DNA from: Azonexaceae bacterium
GTDB taxonomy: Bacteria > Pseudomonadota > Gammaproteobacteria > Burkholderiales > Rhodocyclaceae
Reading direction: 5' to 3'
DNA length: 17,248 bases
Assembly: GCA_009469685.1 (NCBI GenBank)
Contig: SSTA01000151.1
Location: 1 to 17,248, forward strand
Both the position numbers and the translations under genes were made by a program. Shown here one piece after another: positions 1 to 8,961 of this stretch (positions are counted from its first letter, which is position 1; every line of letters starts with the position of its first letter). The notes under the pieces were generated by a model. It did no database searches. It had not been told where the DNA came from and saw nothing but the letters and a program-made list of their open reading frames with translations.

Positions 1-54
1 GTCGCCGCATTCCCCACTTCCGGCAATATGCTGTTTTCGTGAGAAATTTCACGC

Positions 55-72
55 TTGGCATGACTTTCGCAA
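55..72 (+). promoter_or_regulatory. candidate sigma-54 (-24/-12) promoter for bactofilin gene
   Basis: TTGGCATG-ACTT-TCGCAA fits the sigma-54 consensus TGGCACG-N4-TTGCW with two mismatches. GG (57-58) and GC (69-70) are separated by exactly 10 bases. The predicted transcript start is near 82, leaving about 27 bases before the ATG at 109. GG-N10-GC alone is common in GC-rich DNA; the extended match and the position just upstream of a start codon make it credible. An imperfect inverted repeat (CGTGA 38-42, TCACG 49-53) abuts it. The place where an activator site would be expected lies left of the window. Confidence 0.5.
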
Positions 73-108
73 GAGTAGCGCCACGCAACTGGCAGCAAAG
101 GAGTGTTC

Positions 109-666
109 ATGTTCAGCAAACCCAGCGTATTGAGTCGCAACGAATCCCTCGTCCGCCGCGACGTTCGTCCAGCCGTCGAGGCCACCCCGGAACCCGCGAA
201 GGCCACACTGCCCGAGCCTAACGCCGTGGAGGCTGTTCCAGCCCCCGCGATCAAGGAAGTCTCTGTGGGAAACGCTGCGAACGATATGGGGGCCAGACTG
301 ATCGTCGGCCCCGACGTCAAGCTCAAGGGTGCCGAAATCCTGGATTGCGACACACTGGTGGTAGAAGGCCGGGTCGAGGCGACCATGGACAGCCGCGTCG
401 TCCGTATCGCGGAAGCCGGCTCCTTCGCCGGCAAGGTCAGCATCGACGTGGCGGAAATTCACGGTCGATTCGAAGGCGAACTCACTGCCCGCTCCCAACT
501 GATCATCCATGCGACCGGTCGTGTGACCGGCAAGATACGCTACGGCAAGCTCGTGATCGACGAAGGCGGCGAGCTGTGCGGCGAGATCAGCGCCCTCTCG
601 AGCGATGCCTCGACGACCGCGAAACCACGCATCGACAGCGGTCTTCCCCGCGTCGCAGCCGGGTGA
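109..666 (+). CDS. bactofilin family protein (polymer-forming cytoskeletal protein)
   Basis: A 185-residue protein. Residues 1-58 are a variable, Pro/Ala/Glu-rich tail. Residues 60-165 form the bactofilin (DUF583) beta-helix core, with repeated hydrophobic-Gly strands such as IVGPDVKLKGAEI, LVVEGRVEAT, GKVSIDVAEIHGRFEGEL and GRVTGKIRYGKLVIDEGGEL. Bactofilins polymerise without nucleotide into membrane-associated filaments that place cell-wall or envelope enzymes. I chose ATG 109 over the in-frame GTG at 103 because AAAGGAG (97-103) is a good Shine-Dalgarno for 109 and overlaps the GTG. The stop codon overlaps the start of the next gene (GTGA, 663-666), so the two are probably translationally coupled. 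Upstream is a sigma-54-like promoter. The family call is firm; the specific role is unknown. Confidence 0.9.
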   Translation: MFSKPSVLSRNESLVRRDVRPAVEATPEPAKATLPEPNAVEAVPAPAIKEVSVGNAANDMGARLIVGPDVKLKGAEILDCDTLVVEGRVEATMDSRVVRIAEAGSFAGKVSIDVAEIHGRFEGELTARSQLIIHATGRVTGKIRYGKLVIDEGGELCGEISALSSDASTTAKPRIDSGLPRVAAG

Positions 667-1346
667 CTTCGACCGTGGCCAGAATCCCTCTGCGCCAGGC
701 CCTCGGGCCGACCCGAACGCCGCCCGCCAACCGGCTGGTTCTGGTCACCGATCCGCCGTCGACCCTGCGCAACGTCAGCATAGGCCCCGCCACCTCGCCC
801 GACCAGAAGCGGGCGGCGGCCGCCCTGGTGCGCCGCATGTACTCCTGGCGAGGCTACCGCAGCCATGGTGGGGATGCAGAACACCGCATCGTTCTGGTCG
901 CCTGGGCTGCCAACGAGGCGCTCGCGACCCTCACCCTCGGCCGAGATTCTCCGGAAGGACTCATGGCCGACTCCCTTTACCGCGAAGAACTGCAAGGCCT
1001 ACGGCGCCAGCAGCGGATCGTGTGTGAAATCACCCGTCTGGCGGCCGAGCCCGATCATGGCCGGCCGGACCTTCTGGCGGCCCTCTTCCGGGCGGCCCAG
1101 GCCTATGGCCGCACGGCCCTGGGCGCGACGGACGTGGTCACCGAGGTCAACCCCCGCCACGCCCGTTACTACCAGCGCCGCTTTGGCTTCAGCACCTTAG
1201 GCAGCCGCCGCCACTGCCCCCGGGTCGACGCTCCTGCCGTACTGCTGCACCGCGAATACCCGCTTCCCGCACCGATCCCAGTCCTCCCCTGGTCCGAGTG
1301 CGCCAACGAGAGCTTTCCTCCGCCGTCGGCGTTTGACGAGCGCTGA
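663..1346 (+). CDS. FeeM-type N-acyltransferase (GNAT / autoinducer-synthase-like fold)
   Basis: A 227-residue protein with the architecture of the N-acyl amino acid synthase FeeM and acyl-homoserine-lactone-synthase-like GNAT group. Diagnostic blocks are CEITRLA (121-127), a helix with LLAALFRAAQAYGR (137-150) and VNPRHARYYQRRFGF (162-176). Family members transfer an acyl chain, often from acyl-ACP, to an amine such as an amino acid. Substrates here cannot be read from sequence. The chosen GTG start at 663 overlaps the bactofilin stop; GTG 675 is an alternative that loses four residues. The C-terminal 25 residues are Pro/Ser-rich and probably disordered. Related acyltransferases occur near PEP-CTERM/exosortase genes, and a PEP-CTERM gene lies 2 kb downstream. 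Fold and family are fairly sure; the reaction is inferred. Confidence 0.78.
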   Translation: MTSTVARIPLRQALGPTRTPPANRLVLVTDPPSTLRNVSIGPATSPDQKRAAAALVRRMYSWRGYRSHGGDAEHRIVLVAWAANEALATLTLGRDSPEGLMADSLYREELQGLRRQQRIVCEITRLAAEPDHGRPDLLAALFRAAQAYGRTALGATDVVTEVNPRHARYYQRRFGFSTLGSRRHCPRVDAPAVLLHREYPLPAPIPVLPWSECANESFPPPSAFDER

Positions 1347-1360
1347 CGACGTCCCTGGCT

Positions 1361-1402
1361 GGGGCGGCTGACCATCCCCCGTGGCGGCCGCCCCCTTTTT
1401 TT
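1361..1402 (+). terminator. Rho-independent terminator after the bactofilin/acyltransferase operon
   Basis: GGGGCGGC (1361-1368) pairs perfectly with GCCGCCCC (1387-1394) across an 18-base loop and is followed by C and seven T (1396-1402). It lies 15 bases after the acyltransferase stop and about 50 before ettA, so it separates the two transcription units. Confidence 0.7.
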
Positions 1403-1453
1403 GCCGGGGTTCGCCACGTACACTGCTGCTTTTCTTTTTTTGGCAGATTAGCG

Positions 1454-3118
<1,665 letters not shown>

Positions 3119-3133
3119 GCGGGCGGCGGATCG

Positions 3134-3151
3134 TGTCGGAGAAATTGACAG
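3134..3151 (+). promoter_or_regulatory. candidate enhancer (activator) site upstream of the PEP-CTERM promoter
   Basis: TGTCGGAGAAATTGACAG contains the interrupted palindrome TGTC-N9-GACA. It matches 14 of 18 bases with the site at 12676-12693 (minus strand), which sits at nearly the same distance from another sigma-54-like promoter. Relative to the predicted start at 3240 it covers about -106 to -89, a normal place for an NtrC-type activator. I infer PrsR as the binder; that is not shown by the sequence. Confidence 0.5.
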
Positions 3152-3200
3152 ATCGCCATTGGACGATAGGGATTGCAGGCATAGGCCCATGTATCCATGT

Positions 3201-3234
3201 GAATAATGCTATTCGGAACGAATATTGCTTATTC
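3201..3234 (+). repeat. imperfect inverted repeat overlapping the PEP-CTERM promoter
   Basis: GAATAA-t-GC-TATTCG (3201-3215) is complementary to CGAATA-tt-GC-TTATTC (3219-3234), giving 14 paired bases with one small asymmetric bulge around the trinucleotide GAA. It is AT-rich in GC-rich DNA and covers the -24/-12 promoter, so it would not be in the transcript. It could be a protein-binding operator or simply the melted promoter region. Confidence 0.4.
3213..3230 (+). promoter_or_regulatory. candidate sigma-54 (-24/-12) promoter of the PEP-CTERM gene
   Basis: TCGGAACG-AATA-TTGCTT: GG at 3215-3216 and GC at 3227-3228 are exactly 10 bases apart. TTGC and the downstream T are perfect, with two mismatches in the TGGCACG half. 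The predicted start is near 3240, 48 bases before the ATG. PEP-CTERM genes in related betaproteobacteria are known to require RpoN, which supports the assignment. Confidence 0.6.
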
Positions 3235-3287
3235 CCATGGCAACCCCTCTTATTCCATCGAGTTGAATCGCTTTCCCGGGAGACCCT

Positions 3288-3950
3288 ATGAAGTACCTCA
3301 CTACCCGCATTGCTGTCGCAAGCGCCCTCGCCCTGAGCCTTGGCGCCGCCCACGCCAGCACCATCAGTTTCCAGACCCGTTCATCCGGCGCACTGCCTCA
3401 AGCGAGCGCCACGGATTACCGGGACCTGATCGAGCCGCTCACCGCCGCATCGCCGACTTCCGGGTTCTGCGATAGCACCCCGGGCGCCTGGGCAGGACTT
3501 TCGAACCAGGGGACTTGTGGTTCCGGCGTGGTCCAGGGGATTGCCTTCGACATCAGCGCCCAGTTCGGTGTCACCGCGCCTCTTGCCGGAATCTGGTCTT
3601 TCCGCATCGGACCCGACTATGGCTTCGGCGGAGCCTTATTCATCGACGGCAATGCGGTCGATTTCAATAGCGACAATCTCTGGTGGGCAGGCGACTTCGG
3701 CAATACTGGGGAGCTTCTGACCGCCAGCCTATTCTTGTCGGCGGGCAACCACGTCATCGAAACCTATGGCCTCGAGGACTGTTGCGACGGTGCGCAGGAA
3801 GCCCAGTTCATGGCACCGGGTGCGACGTTCTGGACCACCTTCAGCACCGATGACGGCTTGGACCGCGTCAGGGAAACTCCTGAGCCCGGCTCATTGCTCC
3901 TAGCCAGCTTGGGCCTGTTGGCGATGGCTCTGGGGCGGCGGCGATCCTGA
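3288..3950 (+). CDS. PEP-CTERM sorting-domain protein (CC-x-G type)
   Basis: A 220-residue secreted protein. A signal peptide with AHA-S cleavage comes after residue 23. The C-terminus carries the PEP-CTERM sorting signal: PEP (198-200), a hydrophobic helix (205-215) and the basic tail GRRRS (216-220). Exosortase recognises this tail and processes the protein for export to the envelope or exopolysaccharide matrix. The middle resembles PA14/fibro-slime-like beta domains (WSFRIGPDYGFGGALFIDG, 103-121), followed by ETYGLEDCCDG with adjacent Cys165-Cys166, a pattern I associate with the CCXG class of PEP-CTERM proteins. Two further Cys are at 61 and 77. GGGAGA (3278-3283) is the Shine-Dalgarno. 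It is monocistronic between the sigma-54-like promoter and the terminator at 3967. No exosortase gene is in the window. The ligand is unknown. Confidence 0.9.
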   Translation: MKYLTTRIAVASALALSLGAAHASTISFQTRSSGALPQASATDYRDLIEPLTAASPTSGFCDSTPGAWAGLSNQGTCGSGVVQGIAFDISAQFGVTAPLAGIWSFRIGPDYGFGGALFIDGNAVDFNSDNLWWAGDFGNTGELLTASLFLSAGNHVIETYGLEDCCDGAQEAQFMAPGATFWTTFSTDDGLDRVRETPEPGSLLLASLGLLAMALGRRRS

Positions 3951-3966
3951 GAGCCCCGGCCAATAA

Positions 3967-3990
3967 AAAAGCCCGCAATTGCGGGCTTTT
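3967..3990. terminator. bidirectional intrinsic terminator
   Basis: AAAAGCCCGC-AATT-GCGGGCTTTT is a perfect 10-bp stem with a four-base loop, T-tailed in both directions. It ends the PEP-CTERM gene on the plus strand and the convergent 96-codon gene on the minus strand. Confidence 0.9.
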
Positions 3991-4007
3991 CCGTCGATGG
4001 CATACGC

Positions 4008-4298
4008 TCAGTGATGGGTCTTGAGGCTAGCCGCAAAAGCGGCCTGGGCACGGGCCGGAAATTCGAATGCGTCGAAGGCGCGGCGGATTTCGGCTTCGTC
4101 GCAACCGGCGCAGGTTTCCTCGAAGCTGATCCCGATCTGGCGACCGTTGGACGCCAAGGTCGTGAAGGCATAACGCCAGCGTTGTGCCTCAGCAAGGCGT
4201 TCCCGAAGTTCTTCCTCATTCGTGATCACGATGCCGGCCTGCTTGAGGGATTGCAGGAAAGCCTCGAAGGATTCGTTACTCAGTCTGCCCATGTTCAT
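4008..4298 (-). CDS. small conserved-looking hypothetical protein (96 aa)
   Basis: I do not recognise the family. The product is acidic, soluble and mostly helical, with no signal peptide or membrane segment. Its features are an N-terminal helix (FEAFLQSLKQAGIVI), a charged helix (EEELRERLAEAQRWRYAF) and one CxxC in ETCAGCDEAEIRRAF near residues 61-75. A single CxxC could bind metal only as a multimer or act as a thiol pair. Two starts are possible: ATG 4298 (GAGAGG only three bases away) or ATG 4292 (nine bases away, two codons shorter). It is preferred over the antisense reading because it has a Shine-Dalgarno and ends at the shared terminator. An inverted repeat at 4318-4338 lies in its promoter region. 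Confidence 0.7.
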   Translation of the reverse strand: MNMGRLSNESFEAFLQSLKQAGIVITNEEELRERLAEAQRWRYAFTTLASNGRQIGISFEETCAGCDEAEIRRAFDAFEFPARAQAAFAASLKTHH

Positions 4299-4317
4299 TA
4301 GCCTCTCTTCAATTTTT

Positions 4318-4338
4318 GGTGACTGTTATTGCGTCACC
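4318..4338. repeat. inverted repeat GGTGAC-N9-GTCACC, possible operator
   Basis: Perfect 6-bp arms at 4318-4323 and 4333-4338 around an AT-rich nine-base centre, 20 bases upstream of the minus-strand gene start. The geometry suits a dimeric regulator. There is no T tail, so it is not a terminator. The binder is unknown. Confidence 0.35.
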
Positions 4339-4426
4339 TGGAGCGATTAACGCCTCTCGTCGCGGGTCGGTTGACATGGGACCACATTGGGCAGCGTGAG
4401 ATAATTCGCGCCCCGACGCCTCCGCC

Positions 4427-5269
4427 GTGACCACGATGATCAATGACCCCGCCGAACTTCCTCCGGACGTCCGTCCAGGCCAATCGGCAGAGCTTCTCAA
4501 GGAACTGCACATCCTGACCCGGGACGGCCGGCTCAACCAGGATTCCCGGCGCAAGCTCAAGCAGGTCTATCACCTGTATCAGTTCATCGAACCGCTCCTC
4601 GCCGAGGTCGCCCAGCAACACGATCCAGTCCTGGTGGACCACGGGGCCGGCAAGTCCTACCTCGGATTCATCCTTTACGATCTTTTCTGCAAGCCCCGCC
4701 AATGCGGAACGATCTTCGGCGTGGAGACCCGTGCCGAACTGGTGGAGCGATCGGTCGCCCTCGCGGCCCGCCTTGGGTTCGAACGCATGGCCTTCGCGGC
4801 CGTTTCTGTGGACGACGCCATCGGATCGCCGCTGCTTCCCGCCCAGGTCGATCTCGTCACGGCGTTGCACGCCTGCAATACCGCCACCGACGACGCGATC
4901 CGGTTCGCCCTGGACCGCAAGGTCAGCCACATCGTCCTGGTGCCCTGCTGCCAGGCGGAAGTGGCGGCTACCCTGCGGCAGCGCAAAGCGGTCGCCCTGG
5001 GAGCGTCTCCCCTGGCGGAACTCTGGCGCCACCCCCTCCACACCCGCGAAATCGGGAGCCATCTCACCAACGTGCTGCGCTGCCTGCTGCTCGAAAGCCA
5101 TGGCTACAAAGTGAACGTCACCGAACTGGTGGGCTGGGAGCACTCGCTCAAGAACGAACTCATCATCGCCAGCCGGACCGGCGGCCGCAAAGCCAGCTCC
5201 CGCCAACGGGCCGAGTGGCTCTTGCGGGAATGCGGTCTGGAATCGCTGGCCCCGCGATTCCTCTACTGA
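4427..5269 (+). CDS. class I SAM-dependent methyltransferase (Methyltransf_32-like)
   Basis: A 280-residue Rossmann-fold methyltransferase. The SAM-binding motif I is LVDHGAGKSYLGF (69-81), followed by an acidic strand end GVE (98-100). HACNTATDDA (148-157) and VPCCQAEV (172-179) are typical of the PF13679 group, where H-A-C-x-T-A-T-D and P-C-C are conserved. The target is not known; members are often guessed to act on RNA or small molecules. GTG 4427 gives the longest form and ATG 4436 is an equally possible start; neither has a clear Shine-Dalgarno. The 3' end overlaps the convergent diguanylate cyclase by seven bases, with no terminator between them. Fold certain, substrate unknown. Confidence 0.82.
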   Translation: MTTMINDPAELPPDVRPGQSAELLKELHILTRDGRLNQDSRRKLKQVYHLYQFIEPLLAEVAQQHDPVLVDHGAGKSYLGFILYDLFCKPRQCGTIFGVETRAELVERSVALAARLGFERMAFAAVSVDDAIGSPLLPAQVDLVTALHACNTATDDAIRFALDRKVSHIVLVPCCQAEVAATLRQRKAVALGASPLAELWRHPLHTREIGSHLTNVLRCLLLESHGYKVNVTELVGWEHSLKNELIIASRTGGRKASSRQRAEWLLRECGLESLAPRFLY

Positions 5270-6747
5270 GGCGGGTTCGACCCGCCGTCGTGCCACACGC
5301 TGGCGTGGACTACCACCCGGTTGCGGCCGGCATCCTTGGCTGCATAGAGGACATGGTCGGCTTGGCCGAACAAGGTGTCGAGGTCGGCGTGCTGGCGGTC
5401 CAGGGTGGTCACGCCGATCGAGACCGTATAATTCACCGCACGCCCATCCGCCAAATTCACAGCAGTTGCGGCGACGGCCTCCCGCAGGCGCTCGGCCACC
5501 TCTAGGGCCTGACGGCCCGGAGTTTCCGGAAGCAGGATACCGAATTCCTCTCCCCCGAGGCGGCCGATCACATCCACCTCCCGCAGGACTGCGCGACAAG
5601 TCGCGGAGAGGGACTGCAGGACCCGGTCACCCACCTTATGGCCGTAGCTGTCGTTGACGTCCTTGAAACGATCGACGTCCAGCATGAGCAGCGACATTTC
5701 CCCCCCGTATCGTTCGGCACGAGCAAGTTCCACCTCCGCTTTTTCGATGAAGCAGCGTCGGTTGTCGAGACCCGTGAGGTAATCGGTACGGGCCTGCCGC
5801 TCAAGGTCTGCCAGGGCATTGCCGTGCTCGATGGCGACTGCGGCAAGATTTGCGGCTCCTTCGATACACTCGATGTCGTCCGCAGTCGGAACAGACGGCT
5901 GGCGATGGTAGAGGGCGAAGGTCCCCAGCACCCGCCCTTGGGACGATCGAATCGGCTCCGACCAACAAGAACGCAATCCCGCGCTACGGGCCAGCTCGCG
6001 ATATCCGGTCCAGTAGGGATGCGTCTCGATATCGTCGACGACGACCCGCTCGCCGGAAGCCGCCGCCGACCCGCAGGAGCCTGAACCGATCGCGATGGGC
6101 AATCCATCGACCCCAAGGTTGTAGGCTTCCGGAAGTCCGGGAGCAGCTCCGGTAGTTAATTTGGCTCCACTGCTATCGACCAGCAACACCGTACAGACGA
6201 CGGACTCATCCTCACTCTCGACACCGCGGACGATGATTTCAAGAATGTCTTTCAGGAGAGCTCCCCGTGCTACCGCCTCCAAGGCGCGGCTACGCCAATG
6301 GTCCCTGAGCGCAGCGCGCCGCGCTTCGGTCACGTCGTCAAACAGGGCATAGACCTGGGCAGGCCGATCACTGCCGGGGCGAAACACCGGAACCGCATGG
6401 ATGCGCAGCCAGCGGAAGTCTCCGTGGCCGGGACTGAAGCAGCCGAGCAAGGCTTCGCGAACAGGCTCTCCCGAAGCCAGGGCACGCATCACGGGAAATT
6501 CTTCGGGCGGAAAGTCGGTCCCATCCGGACGTAGCGCCCGCCACCGGGGATCGTTCACGTTCATCCCCTTGAGTTCGCTCGCGGTGCGCCCCAGGATGGC
6601 TTCCGCCGCCGGGTTTGCCGCGAGAATGGCGCCCTGGTCGTTCAACAGAACAAATCCGGCGGGAGCCGCCTCGAAGAGGCGGAAGCACGAGAGGACGGCG
6701 CCCGCTTCGCCAGCGGGACAGTGCAATTGACTGGGGTTCTGGGCCAT
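5263..6747 (-). CDS. diguanylate cyclase, PAS-GAF-GGDEF
   Basis: A soluble 494-residue sensor enzyme predicted to make cyclic di-GMP from two GTP. Order: PAS (about 22-140, with AAPAGFVLLNDQGAILAANPAAEAILG), GAF (about 155-320), GGDEF (about 322-490). The active-site loop reads GGEEF (398-402), a catalytically competent variant. RxxD (Arg389-Asp392) sits five residues before it, so product feedback inhibition at the I-site is likely. DxxxFKxxND (around 357-366) and the YGHxxGD segment are intact. There is no EAL domain and no membrane segment, so the signal is cytoplasmic. I chose ATG 6747 because GGAGAG lies eight bases upstream; an in-frame TTG at 6765 is less likely. It is divergent from rlhA. 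Its product could influence surface polymers, but no direct link is visible. Confidence 0.92.
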   Translation of the reverse strand: MAQNPSQLHCPAGEAGAVLSCFRLFEAAPAGFVLLNDQGAILAANPAAEAILGRTASELKGMNVNDPRWRALRPDGTDFPPEEFPVMRALASGEPVREALLGCFSPGHGDFRWLRIHAVPVFRPGSDRPAQVYALFDDVTEARRAALRDHWRSRALEAVARGALLKDILEIIVRGVESEDESVVCTVLLVDSSGAKLTTGAAPGLPEAYNLGVDGLPIAIGSGSCGSAAASGERVVVDDIETHPYWTGYRELARSAGLRSCWSEPIRSSQGRVLGTFALYHRQPSVPTADDIECIEGAANLAAVAIEHGNALADLERQARTDYLTGLDNRRCFIEKAEVELARAERYGGEMSLLMLDVDRFKDVNDSYGHKVGDRVLQSLSATCRAVLREVDVIGRLGGEEFGILLPETPGRQALEVAERLREAVAATAVNLADGRAVNYTVSIGVTTLDRQHADLDTLFGQADHVLYAAKDAGRNRVVVHASVWHDGGSNPPQ

Positions 6748-6900
6748 GAAGCACACTCTCCGCAACTTGGGTCCGTACTGCAGGGCAATCTCTTACCGTC
6801 GTGGCGGCAACCGAACCTCTTTCTCTATTTGAGCATACCCCTTCAGGTCCCCCAAACCTTGTTCCAGGTCAAGCTCCCCACCTGACTGCGCCGGAAGCGC

Positions 6901-6906
6901 TAAAAT
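6901..6906 (+). promoter_or_regulatory. possible -10 element of rlhA
   Basis: TAAAAT matches TATAAT at five of six positions, 22 bases before the rlhA start. No convincing -35 is seen 15-18 bases upstream, so it is a weak call. Confidence 0.3.
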
Positions 6907-6928
6907 TCGGCTCCCGAAGGAAAAAACG

Positions 6929-8812
6929 ATGCTCCAACCCGCAATTCGCCCCCTCGAACTCCTGGCACCGGCCCGTAATGCCGACTTCGGCATCGCCGCC
7001 ATAGACCACGGCGCCGACGCCGTCTATATCGGCGGACCGGCCTTCGGCGCCCGTTCCGGCGCCGGCAATGCGGTCGCCGACATCGCCCGCCTGGCGAACC
7101 ATGCCCACCGCTACCACGCACGCGTCCTGGTCGCCATCAACACTATCCTGCGGGACGACGAACTCGAACCTGCCCGCCGCCTCGCCTGGCAACTGTGGGA
7201 TGCCGGTGCCGACGCCCTCATTCTGCAAGACATGGGCCTCCTGGAACTCGACCTGCCCCCCATCCAACTGCACGCCAGCACCCAGACCGACATCCGCTCA
7301 CCCGCCAAGGCCCGCTTCCTCGGCGAAGTCGGATTTTCGCAAATCGTGCTGGCCCGGGAGCTTGCGCTGACGGAGATCCGCGCCGTCGCAGAGGCAACTC
7401 CGGCGACCCTGGAGTTTTTCGTCCATGGCGCCCTGTGCGTGAGCTACAGCGGTCAGTGTTACATCAGCCACGCGCACAGCGGGCGCAGCGCCAACCGGGG
7501 CGACTGCTCCCAGGCTTGCCGGCTGCCCTATACCCTGACCGATGCGGCGGGCGAAGTCATAGCCGAGAGCAAACACCTGCTTTCGATGAAGGACAACGAC
7601 CAGAGCGCAAATCTGGCTGCCCTGGCCGACGCCGGGATCGGTTCGTTCAAGATCGAGGGTCGACTCAAGGACCTGGCTTACGTCAAGAACATCACGGCCC
7701 ATTATCGCCAGCTCCTCGACCGCATCATCGCTGCCGATTCCCGCTACCGTCGAGCCTCCTCCGGTACCTGCACCTACACCTTCGAACCCCAGCCGGAAAA
7801 GACCTTCAACCGGGGTGCCACCGACTATTTCGTCAATTCCCGCCAGGCCGACATCGGCGCCTTCGACTCCCCCAAGTTCGTCGGCGAGCCGCTGGGGCAG
7901 ATCACCCGGGTCGCCGAGCGCTGGTTCGAAGTGGATGCCGACCTGCCGCTCCACAACGGCGATGGAATCTCCTACTACGACGCTGACCAGGAGCTCGCAG
8001 GCTTGCGCATCAGCCGGGTGGAAGGCCGTCGCCTGCATCCCCTGGCCATGCCCGAGGGGCTGACCGTCGGCATGGCGGTGTATCGCAACCGGGACCAGGC
8101 CTTCGAGCGTTTACTGGAAAGGAAATCCGCCGAACGCCGCATCGGCATCCGTTTGACCCTCGCAGAAACCGCCGACGGCTATTGTCTGACTGCCGAGGAC
8201 GAGGACGGCATCTCCGCCGTGGCTGCCATCGCCCACCCGCAGGATTCGGCCCGGGACGCCGCCAAAGCCGACGCCAACCTGCGCGAACATCTGGGCAAGT
8301 TGGGCAGCACCGCCTTTGCCGCTACCGCCATCGATCTCGTCCTGCGGGAACCGCGATTCCTTCCCGCGGGCGTCGTCAATGCCTTACGCCGCGACGCCAT
8401 CGCCAAACTCGAGGAAGCCCGCGCCGCCGCCCACATCCGCCCCCCCCGGGCCGCCCCCATCGAACCGCCGGCGATTTTCCCCCAGGATCACCTGAGCTAT
8501 CTCGGCAACGTCCTCAACGCCAAGGCGCGCGAATTCTACGCCCGCCACGGAGTCGAGCTCATCGACGACGCCTATGAAGCCGGCCGGGAGAAGGGTGTGG
8601 TCTCCCTCATGATCACCAAGCACTGCCTGCGCTATAGCTTCAACATGTGCCCCAAGGAAGTGAAGGGGCTTCGCCCCGACCCCCTGATCCTGATGAACGG
8701 CGACGACAAGCTCACCTTGCGCTTCGACTGCAAGCGCTGCGAAATGCATGTCATGGGCAAAGTGCGTAAGGGCGTAAAGCTCCAGGTGCAGGACCTGGGA
8801 TTCAGGAAATAG
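6929..8812 (+). CDS. rlhA: 23S rRNA 5-hydroxycytidine C2501 synthase RlhA (peptidase U32 family)
   Basis: A 627-residue protein with the U32 domain at about 9-300, including the signature HGALCVSYSGQC (166-177) and further cysteines at 193 and 197. A DUF3656-like middle follows, then a C-terminal Cys-containing module (CLRYSFNMCP and RFDCKRCEMHVMG). This matches E. coli RlhA (YdcP, about 650 residues). The older peptidase label is misleading: the family hydroxylates RNA. RlhA modifies C2501 of 23S rRNA and is reported to depend on prephenate and Fe-S chemistry. The cysteines expected for a cluster are present. GAAGGA (6916-6921) serves as Shine-Dalgarno for ATG 6929. Divergent from the cyclase; no obvious operon partner. 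YegQ/TrhP paralogues are shorter and lack the C-terminal module. Confidence 0.88.
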   Translation: MLQPAIRPLELLAPARNADFGIAAIDHGADAVYIGGPAFGARSGAGNAVADIARLANHAHRYHARVLVAINTILRDDELEPARRLAWQLWDAGADALILQDMGLLELDLPPIQLHASTQTDIRSPAKARFLGEVGFSQIVLARELALTEIRAVAEATPATLEFFVHGALCVSYSGQCYISHAHSGRSANRGDCSQACRLPYTLTDAAGEVIAESKHLLSMKDNDQSANLAALADAGIGSFKIEGRLKDLAYVKNITAHYRQLLDRIIAADSRYRRASSGTCTYTFEPQPEKTFNRGATDYFVNSRQADIGAFDSPKFVGEPLGQITRVAERWFEVDADLPLHNGDGISYYDADQELAGLRISRVEGRRLHPLAMPEGLTVGMAVYRNRDQAFERLLERKSAERRIGIRLTLAETADGYCLTAEDEDGISAVAAIAHPQDSARDAAKADANLREHLGKLGSTAFAATAIDLVLREPRFLPAGVVNALRRDAIAKLEEARAAAHIRPPRAAPIEPPAIFPQDHLSYLGNVLNAKAREFYARHGVELIDDAYEAGREKGVVSLMITKHCLRYSFNMCPKEVKGLRPDPLILMNGDDKLTLRFDCKRCEMHVMGKVRKGVKLQVQDLGFRK

Positions 8813-8904
8813 GCGCTCGCGGGCGCGGCAGGCGCCGCCATCCGGGGGTTTCTCCTAGCACACCGCTGGAAATCATACTTGCGTCGCCCATTTCCCGACC
8901 CTGC

Positions 8905-8931
8905 TTGACAGCCTGCGCTTTTCCCTAAATC
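8905..8931 (+). promoter_or_regulatory. possible sigma-70 promoter of the AsmA-like gene
   Basis: A perfect TTGACA (8905-8910) is followed after 15 bases by TAAATC (8926-8931), which is a short spacer and a weak -10. It lies about 30 bases before ATG 8962 and may also serve the phospholipid genes downstream. Confidence 0.35.
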
Positions 8932-8961
8932 CTAAGCCCTGATTTCCAACTCCTGTCCTCC

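Noticed and set aside
345..662. N-terminal extension of the acyltransferase frame inside the bactofilin gene
   Set aside because: The Arg-rich sequence is a shadow of the bactofilin gene; homology begins after 663.
3145..3173. TTGACA upstream of the PEP-CTERM gene as a sigma-70 -35 element
   Set aside because: No acceptable -10 is found 15-18 bases downstream, and the TTGACA is part of the enhancer-like palindrome.
4371..4405. TTGACA and GATAAT as a promoter of the methyltransferase gene
   Set aside because: The elements are 23 bases apart, too far for sigma-70.
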